Shown in pieces: positions 16,773 to 25,653 of a stretch of 49,499 bases of DNA. Every line of letters begins with the position of its first letter. Position 1 is the first letter of the stretch. Position numbers and translations under genes: made by a program. The DNA lies in assembly GCA_903820285.1 (NCBI GenBank), contig CAIJGS010000001.1, forward strand, positions 1 through 49,499, read 5' to 3'. Origin of the DNA: an uncultured Verrucomicrobia subdivision 3 bacterium. Its GTDB lineage: Bacteria; Verrucomicrobiota; Verrucomicrobiia; Limisphaerales; UBA11358. The notes below the pieces were generated by a model that was not told where the DNA came from, made no database searches, and saw nothing but the letters and a program-made list of their open reading frames with translations.

Positions 16773-18265
16773 TTGCGACGGGCCAGCCACACCAGCCAGC
16801 CGAGCAGCAGGACACTGCCCGGCAGGATGCCGAGCAACACCCAGCGGAGTTGGGATTGCTGATAGGTGGTGATTTGCAGGCGGAATTCCGTGACCGGGCG
16901 CGGCCCCAGGCCTTCCATCAGCTGCGACCGGTCGAGCAGCCAGTTCAGGGCGGAACTCAGGAAATCCCGGTTGCCGCCGGCATCAATGTAATAGTTGCCG
17001 AGGAAGATGTCGTCGCCCACGGCGACAATGCGGGTGGTGCCGCGGCGGCTGGTGGTCACGCCCACGAGGGGTTTTTGCTCCACCGCGCAGGCGAGCGGAT
17101 AACGGCGCGGCGGTGCGGTGCGGTCACTGGCGAGGGTGGCATTGGGGCCGGTGTAAAACAATTCGTCCACCTGCGGGGCGCTGGCGGGCGGGGGCGGCGA
17201 AACGATCTTGGCGATCGGGCGGGGCGAATACAGCTGGAGCGAAATCTGGTTCAGCGGCGCCACCATCGGATGCTGGCCGTATTGTTCCACGAGGATGTCG
17301 TAGGTGGTGTAGGTGTGTTCCGCGTCCTTGGCCACGTCGTTGACCACCTCGACGCCCCAGCGGTTGAGGATGGGTTCGAGGCCGGAGGGTTTGTCCGCGC
17401 CATAGCCGTTGAACATCACCAGCAGGCGGCCGCCTTCGTCCAGATATTGATCAATTTTCTGGAGGTCCGGATCAAACAGCGGCCGGAGCGGGGCGGCGAT
17501 GATGAGCAGGTTGCAATCCACCGGCACTTCGGTCTTGCTGGACAGGTCCAGGTTGGTGAGGTCGATGTAATTCTGCCCGACCACGGTGGCGAATTTCAGA
17601 AAGCCGGTGTTGCCGGAGTCGGTCAGCGGGGATTCGCCAGGGCCGGTCAAAAAGTACGCCTTAAGCGGATGCGGATTCTCGAGCGCGAGAATGACCGGGG
17701 TGAAGGCCATTTCGCCGCGAAAGGAAACCGGTTTTTTATCCATGGGCAACTTCCGGGTGGCCGGATCCAACGGGCCTGACGGGCTTAGCTTGTAATCGGT
17801 CAGCAGGTCGCCGGGCACGATTTTGAACCGGCCGTCGGCGATGCTGAAGATGATCAGATCCTTGTCGCCCTTGCCGGTGAGGTTGAACCGGGCCTTCACT
17901 TTTTCCGCTTCGCCGGCATCCCGCAGATAATCCACCGTATGGACGGTGATGTTTCCGTTCAGATCGTGGTATTCGCGGAGCAGGGTGTTGATGTCCGGAT
18001 AGAAATCATCCTTGCGGTCATAATAAATCGTCACCTCCATGGCATTGGTCAGCGCATGCACCACCGCCGCCGTGTGGGTGGAGAGTTTGATGCGGGTCTG
18101 ATCGCTCCAATAGAAGCGATGGAAAAACCGGGCGGCCCCGATATTGATCATCACCAGCACGGCGACCACCAGCGCGGTGCGCAGCACCACGTCAAACGCG
18201 ATACCCCACCGGTGAACCGGGGAGAAGCTGGGCTTGGCGGATTTGGCTGGGGGTTGGTCGCTCAT
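16769..18265 (-). CDS. GldG-like ABC transporter auxiliary protein
   Basis: 498 aa. A transmembrane helix at about 29-48, a long periplasmic domain of the ABC_transp_aux/GldG type (LSTHTAAVVHALTNAMEVTIYYD; YPDINTLLREYHDLNGNI; LLIIAAPLRPLFDPDLQKIDQYLDEGGRLLVM), and a C-terminal helix (VLLGILPGSVLLLGWLVWL) ending in basic residues. This is the standard GldG layout, a subunit joined to GldA/GldF transporters; in Bacteroidota those are linked to gliding, elsewhere their substrate is unknown. It lies 13 bases after the permease gene and overlaps the DUF4340 gene by four bases. Confidence 0.85.
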   Translation of the reverse strand: MSDQPPAKSAKPSFSPVHRWGIAFDVVLRTALVVAVLVMINIGAARFFHRFYWSDQTRIKLSTHTAAVVHALTNAMEVTIYYDRKDDFYPDINTLLREYHDLNGNITVHTVDYLRDAGEAEKVKARFNLTGKGDKDLIIFSIADGRFKIVPGDLLTDYKLSPSGPLDPATRKLPMDKKPVSFRGEMAFTPVILALENPHPLKAYFLTGPGESPLTDSGNTGFLKFATVVGQNYIDLTNLDLSSKTEVPVDCNLLIIAAPLRPLFDPDLQKIDQYLDEGGRLLVMFNGYGADKPSGLEPILNRWGVEVVNDVAKDAEHTYTTYDILVEQYGQHPMVAPLNQISLQLYSPRPIAKIVSPPPPASAPQVDELFYTGPNATLASDRTAPPRRYPLACAVEQKPLVGVTTSRRGTTRIVAVGDDIFLGNYYIDAGGNRDFLSSALNWLLDRSQLMEGLGPRPVTEFRLQITTYQQSQLRWVLLGILPGSVLLLGWLVWLARRK

Positions 18266-18278
18266 GGTTCGGGCAGGC

Positions 18279-19027
18279 TCATTTCCACCGGCGGCTTTCG
18301 ACCACGCGCAGGGTCAGGAACAGGAACAGGAAGGTGATGGTGACGTAAAACACCACGGCGCGGGTATCCACCACGCCGCGCGCGAAATCATCCATCTGGT
18401 CAAACAAACTGAAGTAGGACAGCGCCCGGGCCTGCCATTGTTCCGTGACGGGAATCTGCTTGGCCAGATACGCGAGGGAAAACAGGCCCACGCCCAGCAC
18501 GAAGCTGATCACGGCCGCCGTCATCTGGCTGCGGGTAAGCGACGAGGCGAAGCAGCCCAGTGAAATGAACACGCTGCCCACGAGCATAATGCCCAGGAAC
18601 ATCCCGCCCACCGTGCCGGCATCCAGCGTGCTGTTCTGGTGCGCAAAGTGCTGGATCACGCCCAGACAGGCAAGCAGCGGCAGCCAGGCGAGCAGATAAA
18701 AAATCACCGCCGCCATGAATTTCGCCGCCACGACCTGGAAATCGCTCACGGCGGTGGACATGAGGGTTTCAAACGTGCCGCTGGCCTTTTCCAGGGCGAA
18801 CAGGCGCATGGTGATTACCGGCGTGATGAGCAGCAGGATGAGCCAGAAATAAAAACTCAGGTAGAACAGTTCGGTGACGGGCACCGGCACGGGATCGGTG
18901 CCGAGCGTGTTGATGAGCACCACAAAGCTGAAGCCCGTCAGCAGCGTCACCGCCGCAATGATGATGTAGCCGGTGAGAGAAAAGAAAAACGACGCCAGTT
19001 CACGCCGCAGCAGGGCCCAGAAAATTC

Positions 19028-19031
<4 letters not shown>
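18279..19031 (-). CDS. ABC-2 type permease (GldF/NosY-like)
   Basis: 250 aa with six predicted membrane helices. It begins MRIFWALLRRELASFFFSLTG, the typical cytoplasmic start of ABC-2 permeases, and carries the ALEKASGTFETLMSTAVSDF coupling-helix region found between helices 2 and 3 in GldF/NosY proteins. It forms the membrane channel for the ATPase encoded just upstream; the two genes overlap by four bases (ATGA). Confidence 0.9.
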
Positions 19032-19975
<944 letters not shown>

Positions 19976-20171
19976 GGTATCGGGAGGCTGGCAGCAGCAC
20001 TGCAGCAATTCAGGCGGAGTTTAACCCATTTAAACCCGTTGCGGCGAACAAAAATTTGCGCCGATTTCATTTTCAGCCAGACTGTCAGACTCTGTTAAAC
20101 AGGCAAGATTCCAGATGGTTGCGTTCAAAATGATTTGACTTTATTTTCGGTCTGGGCGAATTCACCTGCGC

Positions 20172-21617
20172 ATGAATGCCTCTGCCGAAAACTTTTATGC
20201 CGTCTGGCGCGAACGCTGCCGGGCCGTGAGCCTGCTGCAGGATGCCGCTGGTGTGCCGCCGGAAAAGCTGTTGCAGGCCATCTGGCTGCACCAGCGGCTG
20301 CACCGCGACCAGCTTAAAACGGTGGATGGCCGCCCGGTGCGCGTGCTGCATCCCGGCTTTCAAAGTGTGACGGGCGTACCGGACTTTCGCGGTGCCGTCC
20401 TGCAAATCGGCGGGGAACCGGCGGTTTCCGGGGATGTGGAGGTGGATCTTGAGCCCGGCGGCTGGCATGGGCATGGGCACGACCGTAATCCGCAGTTTGA
20501 CGGCGTCATTTTGCAGGTGGTCTGGTCGGCGGGCAAAACCCGTGACACGCGGCTGCCGATGTTGCCTTTGGCGGAGGTTTTGGATTCACCGCTGCCCGAC
20601 TTGGCCCGGGCGCTGGAAAACGAATCCAGCCTGCCGGCCGCCTTGCGTGGGAAATGTTCCGCGCCTTTGCAGGAATTGGATCCCGCCTCGGTGTCAGTGT
20701 TGCTCACGGCGGCCGCGCAAATCCGTTTTCACAATAAGGCGCAAGCCATCCTCGCCCGCGCCCGGCACTCCGGCTGGGAACAGGCGCTGTGGGAACAACT
20801 CTTTCGCGGGCTCGGCTACCGGCACAACGTCTGGCCCATGCTGCATCTGGCGGAAACGAAGTCCCGCTGGCTGGCGGGCGCGGCATCCCCGCTGGAAATC
20901 CAGTCGCGCCTATTGGGCGTCAGTGGGTTGCTACCGGTGGAACTGACCCGTTCCCAGAAAAGTTCCGACACCTTTCTGCGCCGGGCCTGGGACGGCTGGT
21001 GGCGGGATCGGGATGGCTTGGCTGGTTGGACCCTGCCGCGCTCGACCTGGAAATTTCACGGTCTGCGTCCGGCCAATCACCCGCAACGCCGCTTGGCCCT
21101 GGCCTCTCATTGGCTGGCGGAAGGCAATCTGGTGGCCCGCATTGAACACTGGTGCATCTCGGAAATCCCGGACCGCCGGCTGGCCGACTCGCTGGCGGAG
21201 GTCTTTGCGGCCGGCACGGATGACTTCTGGTCATGGCACTGGACATTCAACTCGGCCCGGCTGCCCAAGGCGCAGCCGTTGCTGGGCGACGCCCGGATCA
21301 CCGATTTGGCCGTGAACACCGTTCTCCCTTGGCTCTGGGTCCGCGCCCGCGAAGGTGGCAACACCCGGCTCCAGCGCGAAATGGAACGCCGATTCAACGC
21401 CTGGCCCGCCGGGGAAGATAATGCCGTCCTGAAACTGGCCCGCCAGCGTCTGTTGGGAACTACCAGTGCGAAAGTGCTGAAAGGCGCCGCGCAACAACAG
21501 GGCCTGATGCAAGTCGTCCGGGATTTCTGCGAGCATTCCAACGCCATCTGCACGGATTGCAGATTCCCGGATTTGGTGCGGAGCTGGCGGGTGACGCCGG
21601 GAAGAACCACAAGCTAA
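20172..21617 (+). CDS. DUF2851 family protein
   Basis: 481 aa. The family core is unmistakable near residues 57-120: RVLHPGF, PDFRGAVLQIGG, SGDVEVDLEPGGWHGHGHD and NPQFDGVILQVVW. It ends with a cysteine-rich segment (FCEHSNAICTDCRFPDLV) in the place where relatives carry a CxxC. The early SGDVEV/H...HD residues look like a metal or nucleic-acid site, but no biochemical role is established for DUF2851. It appears monocistronic, followed by a long hairpin repeat. Confidence 0.88.
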   Translation: MNASAENFYAVWRERCRAVSLLQDAAGVPPEKLLQAIWLHQRLHRDQLKTVDGRPVRVLHPGFQSVTGVPDFRGAVLQIGGEPAVSGDVEVDLEPGGWHGHGHDRNPQFDGVILQVVWSAGKTRDTRLPMLPLAEVLDSPLPDLARALENESSLPAALRGKCSAPLQELDPASVSVLLTAAAQIRFHNKAQAILARARHSGWEQALWEQLFRGLGYRHNVWPMLHLAETKSRWLAGAASPLEIQSRLLGVSGLLPVELTRSQKSSDTFLRRAWDGWWRDRDGLAGWTLPRSTWKFHGLRPANHPQRRLALASHWLAEGNLVARIEHWCISEIPDRRLADSLAEVFAAGTDDFWSWHWTFNSARLPKAQPLLGDARITDLAVNTVLPWLWVRAREGGNTRLQREMERRFNAWPAGEDNAVLKLARQRLLGTTSAKVLKGAAQQQGLMQVVRDFCEHSNAICTDCRFPDLVRSWRVTPGRTTS

Positions 21618-21639
21618 CCTCCTGCTGGCCTCTGCCGTA

Positions 21640-21711
21640 TATTTCTGCGCTCTCTGTGTTCTATGTGGTTAAATGATTAACCGCAAAGAACACAGAGAGC
21701 GCAGAGAAATA
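21640..21711. repeat. Long hairpin repeat, family 3, copy 1
   Basis: Two arms of about 32 bases around a 4-base loop: TTTCTGCGCTCTCTGTGTTC... and ...GAACACAGAGAGCGCAGAGA, with GGTTAA/TTAACC near the centre. The same ...GAACRCAGAG... and GCGGTTAA words form the ends of the element at 28557-28735. It could also act as a bidirectional attenuator between the convergent DUF2851 and IF-3 genes. Confidence 0.8.
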
Positions 21712-21726
21712 GACACAAATAGACAC

Positions 21727-21754
21727 AAAAAATCCCCTCCCGGGTGGGAGAGGA
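21727..21754 (-). terminator. Rho-independent terminator of infC
   Basis: Read on the minus strand: CCTCTCCC, a short loop, GGGAGGGG then ATTTTTT. It starts about 37 bases past the infC stop. Confidence 0.75.
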
Positions 21755-21790
21755 TGATTTGAAAACTTCGTTACTTCGCTTATCAGCCGG

Positions 21791-22567
21791 TTACGGCTTG
21801 ATTTCCAGATTCGCGAACGGTGTGCTCAGTCCATCAGCAGCCGGTTCGGTTCCGACAGCTGCTTTGGGTTTGGCTTCGGACGGCTTGGAATCCGGGGCGA
21901 GATGGGCGGCAGCCGCTTTGGCGGCGGGCTTGGCATCCTCCTCGTCCTCATCCTCGTCGTCCTCATCTTCCTGATGCAGGGCTGCCACTTCGCCGACATG
22001 CGGGTTTTTGGCCCGTTTGGCGCGCGGGAGCGGGCTGATCATCAGATTGATGGCGCGGCCGACGAGCTTGGGTTGGAAATCGGGGTGCCCAAAGGGCGCG
22101 ATTTCCTCGATGAATTTGTTGATGACCTGGAAACCGACCTCGGTGTGGGCCATTTCGCGGCCGCGGAACTTGAGGGCCACCTTGACCTTCATGTCTTCGC
22201 AGAGGAAATTGACGGCGTGCACCACCTTGATGCCTAGATCGTGCGGATCAATGCGCGGGCTGAGTTGGACTTCCTTGACCGTGGAAGCATGCTGATGCTT
22301 CTTGGACTCCTTCTCCTTTTTGGCCAGCTCATAGCGGTATTTGCCGATTTCAATGAGGCGGCACACCGGTGGCACGGCAGTGGCGGCAATCTCTACCAGG
22401 TCTACCCCGTGCTGCCGCGCCAGATTCAAGGCGTCGTTCAGCGGGATAACCCCCAGCTGTTTACCATCCGGCCCGATCACACGCACTTCGCGGGCACGGA
22501 TCTTCCCGTTCACGCGCATTTGCGAGCTGGAGTTGGTGTTACGTTGAGAGGGGTAAGGGCGACTCAA
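21791..22567 (-). CDS. infC: Translation initiation factor IF-3 with acidic C-terminal extension
   Basis: 258 aa. The N-domain (NGKIRAREVRVIGPDGKQLGV ... ALNLARQHGVDLVEIA), linker and C-domain (KEVQLSPRIDPHDLGIKV; FRGREMAHTEVG) are complete IF-3. IF-3 binds the 30S subunit, monitors the initiator tRNA and prevents premature subunit joining. The canonical protein ends near residue 185; a further ~70 residues form a low-complexity tail, first acidic (Glu/Asp run near 196-206), then Ala/Lys/Pro-rich. The start is a TTG preceded by GTGAGGG; SRPY is a usual IF-3 beginning. Rare IF-3 starts are known to allow autoregulation, and TTG may serve that here. rpmI and rplT do not follow, unlike in many bacteria. 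Confidence 0.93.
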   Translation of the reverse strand: MSRPYPSQRNTNSSSQMRVNGKIRAREVRVIGPDGKQLGVIPLNDALNLARQHGVDLVEIAATAVPPVCRLIEIGKYRYELAKKEKESKKHQHASTVKEVQLSPRIDPHDLGIKVVHAVNFLCEDMKVKVALKFRGREMAHTEVGFQVINKFIEEIAPFGHPDFQPKLVGRAINLMISPLPRAKRAKNPHVGEVAALHQEDEDDEDEDEEDAKPAAKAAAAHLAPDSKPSEAKPKAAVGTEPAADGLSTPFANLEIKP

Positions 22568-22691
22568 GCGACCCTCACCGGTTGGGACTGAATTATGATG
22601 TATGGCATCAAAACTATCGTCTGGCTAATAGATACAATACACACTTTTTAAGCAATTCCGGGTTGGTCTGCAAGCAAAATCATTAACAATC

Positions 22692-23600
22692 TCATGCCGG
22701 GCGTCGGAAAGCCTGCACGCTGGCCACGAAATCATCGGGTACGCCGAAGTCAAACCGCTCCGCTCCGGCCATCTCCAGCGCCAGGTAACCTTCGCGCTGC
22801 CGCTGGATTTCCTGGGCCCGGGTCAGCTGGAATTCGCCGCCATCCCGGACGTTGTTCCGGATCATTTCATCCAGGATGTCATAGATGCCCGGCGCGAGCA
22901 GGTGCATGCCGAACCAGCCTAGCCAGGTTTCCGGCGGCAAGTCATTGACGTGCAGCTGTTCCCGGGCGACCGCCACGGCGGGCTTTTCGATGATCAGAGA
23001 GATGTCAATCAGGCGTGAATTTTCGGCGCGGCGCTGGCCGGCGATGGTGCCGTAGCCCTTCAATTCCCCGGCGGAAATGCGGTTCACGGCGGAGACGCTG
23101 CGACCGCCGGAGACGGTAGCCATGTCGGCCAATTCCCGGTACGGGGAGAGCGGGTGGCCGCGGAATAGGTGGTCACCCAGGCCAAGCAGCACCATTTCGC
23201 CCCCGGCAAAGCCCCGGGTCTGGAAAACGGCATGGCCGTAGCCTTCCTGCTGGTGTTGCACGGCAAAGGAAACGCGTTGGGCGAAACCACGCATCTGTTC
23301 CGCCTCGCGGAGCAGGGCAGGGTATTTGGCCAGGCGTTTGAGATAATTATCATCCGGCCCGCGCAGATAGTGCTGCACCATCTCATCCTCGCCCGGTTGG
23401 GTGATCAGGCAGATTTGCTCGATCCCGGCAGCTTCCAGTTCCAGCAGGTGATAATGGAACAGGGCGCGGGCAATGCCATCGCTGCCCACCACGGGAAACA
23501 GTTCTTTTTTCACCGCATGCGAGGCGGGAAAGTGACGGGTGCCAAGCCCGGCGATGGGGATGACCGCTTTGCGTACGGGACGGTGGTTAAGCTGGCTCAT
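22692..23600 (-). CDS. GalU-like sugar-1-phosphate uridylyltransferase
   Basis: 302 aa from ATG 23600; an ATG at 23621, inside the preceding gene, is the alternative. The nucleotide-binding start PIAGLGTRHFPASHAVKKEL corresponds to the family AGLGTR.LPATKA.PKE signature, with conserved Lys-Glu for phosphate binding. Downstream come AVQHQQEGYGHAV, MVLLGLGDHLF (the family's metal-binding Asp region), VSAVNRISAGELKGYGTI and IEKPAV, all as in UTP:glucose-1-phosphate uridylyltransferases. The reaction would be UTP + sugar-1-P to UDP-sugar + PPi. Because it sits directly behind an arabinokinase-like gene, its sugar may not be glucose; the motif deviations HFP and SHAVKKEL fit a divergent subgroup. 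Substrate is inference. Confidence 0.82.
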   Translation of the reverse strand: MSQLNHRPVRKAVIPIAGLGTRHFPASHAVKKELFPVVGSDGIARALFHYHLLELEAAGIEQICLITQPGEDEMVQHYLRGPDDNYLKRLAKYPALLREAEQMRGFAQRVSFAVQHQQEGYGHAVFQTRGFAGGEMVLLGLGDHLFRGHPLSPYRELADMATVSGGRSVSAVNRISAGELKGYGTIAGQRRAENSRLIDISLIIEKPAVAVAREQLHVNDLPPETWLGWFGMHLLAPGIYDILDEMIRNNVRDGGEFQLTRAQEIQRQREGYLALEMAGAERFDFGVPDDFVASVQAFRRPA

Positions 23601-23613
23601 GTTGCTTCGAAAT

Positions 23614-25056
23614 TCAGACATCAAACCGTTGCCAGCCCTTGGCGCCAAAAGTATAGCGCTTGGCACCGAATTCGATCGCCCCCGGGGAGGTGCCCTCAAA
23701 AATATCCGGCATGCCGCCCACGCGGCGGGAGTATTCGTTGGCGATGTGTGGGATGTGCTCCTTGAGCGCAGCTATCTCGCCAAACACCGCCACGGTGCCG
23801 CCGGTGCCACCGCCGGTGATTTTGGCACCATACAAGCCGCTCTTGGGACCGCGCTTGCGGACGGATTCCACCAGGAAATCCACTTCCGGCACCGAGAGAT
23901 TGCAGTTTTTGGCGTAGCTTTCGTGCGCGCCATACATGCACTCGCCGGCGGTGACCAGCGCCTGCGGGTCGCCGCCTTTGGCGGCTTTGAGGGCGGCGAT
24001 GAATTTCAGGACCCGTTCATTTTCCATGATCGGATGCCGGGTGGGACCCTGCACCCGGTAGGTGGCATCCGGCTGGATGATGGTCACCGGGTCATCATGC
24101 GTCTTATAGCGGTTCAGAAAATCCGAGCCCAGCATGGTTTCCGGAATCTTGCGTTCAAACTCGATTTCAAATTCCTGCGATGAGATTTCAGTCAGATAGT
24201 TGACGGGCGCCCGGCCGGTGGCGGCGCGGGCTTCATTGATGATCTTTTTGCCCATGAACGCCCCGATGCGAACGTTACCATAGGCGTTGCCGGCCACGGA
24301 ATGGCGGACCATCGAGTTGATGCCCACAAAGCCCGTGCCCGGCGGAATTTCCACTTCGCCCACCACGGCACCCGGCCGGCACAGGATGTGCGTCAGCTGG
24401 CTTTCCCGGCCGCTGGCCACGGCAATCTGATCCATGATGCCGCACGGGGCACCCACGACATGGTTTTCTGCCATCTGCCCCAGCCGGGCGATGCGGGCGC
24501 CATCCAGCTTCAGCCCGAGGTAGGCGTTGAGACAGGATAGCGTGCCGATTTCCACCGCGGCGGAACTGCCGATACCTACGTTCATTGGCACCGAGCTCAG
24601 GAGCAGAAAGCTGAACCCGTAGGGCAGGGCGACCGATTCCTCCTTGAGCAGGGTGAAAATACTCCCGCCAATGTAGGCGGCCCAGGCGGCGATGGGATTG
24701 GCGTGGCAGATGTCCCGTACCTGGGCGTAACCGCCCACGGTATCGCCCGAGGTGAAATAATCCAGCGGAATGCGCGTTTCGACCGGCAGACTCCGCGCGC
24801 CGGTCTGGGCGGAGCGGATACGGAGGGTACGGTCGGTGCGGGCTTGCAGAGCCATCAGCATGCCGCGGCCGAGGACGGTTTCGCAGACATTGGAGCCGGA
24901 GTAATCGGCAATACCGCCCATGACATCGAGCCGGGCGGGCACGCGGGCGACCCAGACTTCTCCGCTGTTGAAATACCCGGCGAAACCGGTGGGGTCACTG
25001 TTCGGCTTGCGCAACAGTTGTTCAAATTCGGCAACCTCAAACGGAATGGCGTTCAT
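23614..25056 (-). CDS. GHMP sugar kinase resembling plant-type L-arabinokinase
   Basis: 480 aa. The three GHMP-kinase motifs are clear: ARVPARLDVMGGIADYSG (37-54), PMNVGIGSSAAVEIG (157-171) and AKITGGGTGGTVAVFGE (411-427). The stretches VGAPCGIMDQIA, VEIPPGTGFVGINS, RHSVAGNAYGNVRIGAFMG, HDDPVTII and FEGTSPGA correspond closely to the kinase domain of plant L-arabinokinase (ARA1) as I remember it, more closely than to ordinary galactokinases. The reaction would be ATP-dependent phosphorylation at C1 of L-arabinose (or D-galactose). The next gene, a GalU-like uridylyltransferase starting within or just after the stop, would convert the sugar-1-P to a nucleotide sugar, a salvage pair. Substrate identity is inferred. 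Confidence 0.85.
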   Translation of the reverse strand: MNAIPFEVAEFEQLLRKPNSDPTGFAGYFNSGEVWVARVPARLDVMGGIADYSGSNVCETVLGRGMLMALQARTDRTLRIRSAQTGARSLPVETRIPLDYFTSGDTVGGYAQVRDICHANPIAAWAAYIGGSIFTLLKEESVALPYGFSFLLLSSVPMNVGIGSSAAVEIGTLSCLNAYLGLKLDGARIARLGQMAENHVVGAPCGIMDQIAVASGRESQLTHILCRPGAVVGEVEIPPGTGFVGINSMVRHSVAGNAYGNVRIGAFMGKKIINEARAATGRAPVNYLTEISSQEFEIEFERKIPETMLGSDFLNRYKTHDDPVTIIQPDATYRVQGPTRHPIMENERVLKFIAALKAAKGGDPQALVTAGECMYGAHESYAKNCNLSVPEVDFLVESVRKRGPKSGLYGAKITGGGTGGTVAVFGEIAALKEHIPHIANEYSRRVGGMPDIFEGTSPGAIEFGAKRYTFGAKGWQRFDV

Positions 25057-25116
25057 ACTTGGAATTCTGATGCTGTTTTTTTAACAGTAACCACAAATTC
25101 CCCCGAAAGCCACGCT

Positions 25117-25653
25117 TTAATGATGATGCCGGAAGAGGCGGTTCCGGTTGCGGAACAGGTACCAGACAATGATCACATTGACGATCAGAACGAGCGTCAG
25201 ACCGATTTTGGGATGGGCCATGAGCTTGTGCGGAGCAATTTCGGAAGTGGCCGGATGTTGGCGGACAATTTCGAAGATTTCGATGGGTATGAAGAACGCG
25301 GATTCCCCAATGGCCAGCCAGATGGCCCAGGCGGCGCGCAAGGCCAGCCCCAAGCCGCTGCCAAACAGGAACAGCCCATAGATCAAGGTGCCGGAAGCGA
25401 AAACCTTTAGATTCGCCGGCGTATAGGTGTCCAACTGGTCGCCAATGGCCGCAAAAAACCGCTTTTCCGGGTCGAGATGCACCCAGCGCAGGACGTTGTC
25501 AAACACGTCCCCCAGATTATGTCCGGAGAGCGCAAAAATGCCCGCGGCCAGCAGCAGCACGATCACCCCTTTCAACAGCTTGAACCCCGCTATTAAATAG
25601 AGCGTGGGCGCCTTGGGTGCCACCGGTTTGCTTTTGTCCGAATCTTTACTCAT
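25117..25653 (-). CDS. DUF2127 membrane protein
   Basis: 178 aa from ATG 25653. About four membrane helices: around 22-43 (LIAGFKLLKGVIVLLLAAGI), 85-105 (LKVFASGTLIYGLFLFGSGL), 108-130 and 150-168. KLLKGV, WVHLDPE and FIPIEIFEIV fit DUF2127, a family of unknown function. It begins in a TGATG overlap with the stop of the glycyl-tRNA synthetase gene, so it is probably co-translated with it; nothing in the sequence explains a functional link. It ends with a basic, His-rich tail. Confidence 0.78.
   Translation of the reverse strand: MSKDSDKSKPVAPKAPTLYLIAGFKLLKGVIVLLLAAGIFALSGHNLGDVFDNVLRWVHLDPEKRFFAAIGDQLDTYTPANLKVFASGTLIYGLFLFGSGLGLALRAAWAIWLAIGESAFFIPIEIFEIVRQHPATSEIAPHKLMAHPKIGLTLVLIVNVIIVWYLFRNRNRLFRHHH

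Noticed and set aside
14829-16862. 677-codon open frame on the plus strand
   Set aside because: Opposite the DUF4340 and AsmA-like genes, which form a consistent overlapping operon; the plus frame has no recognisable motif.
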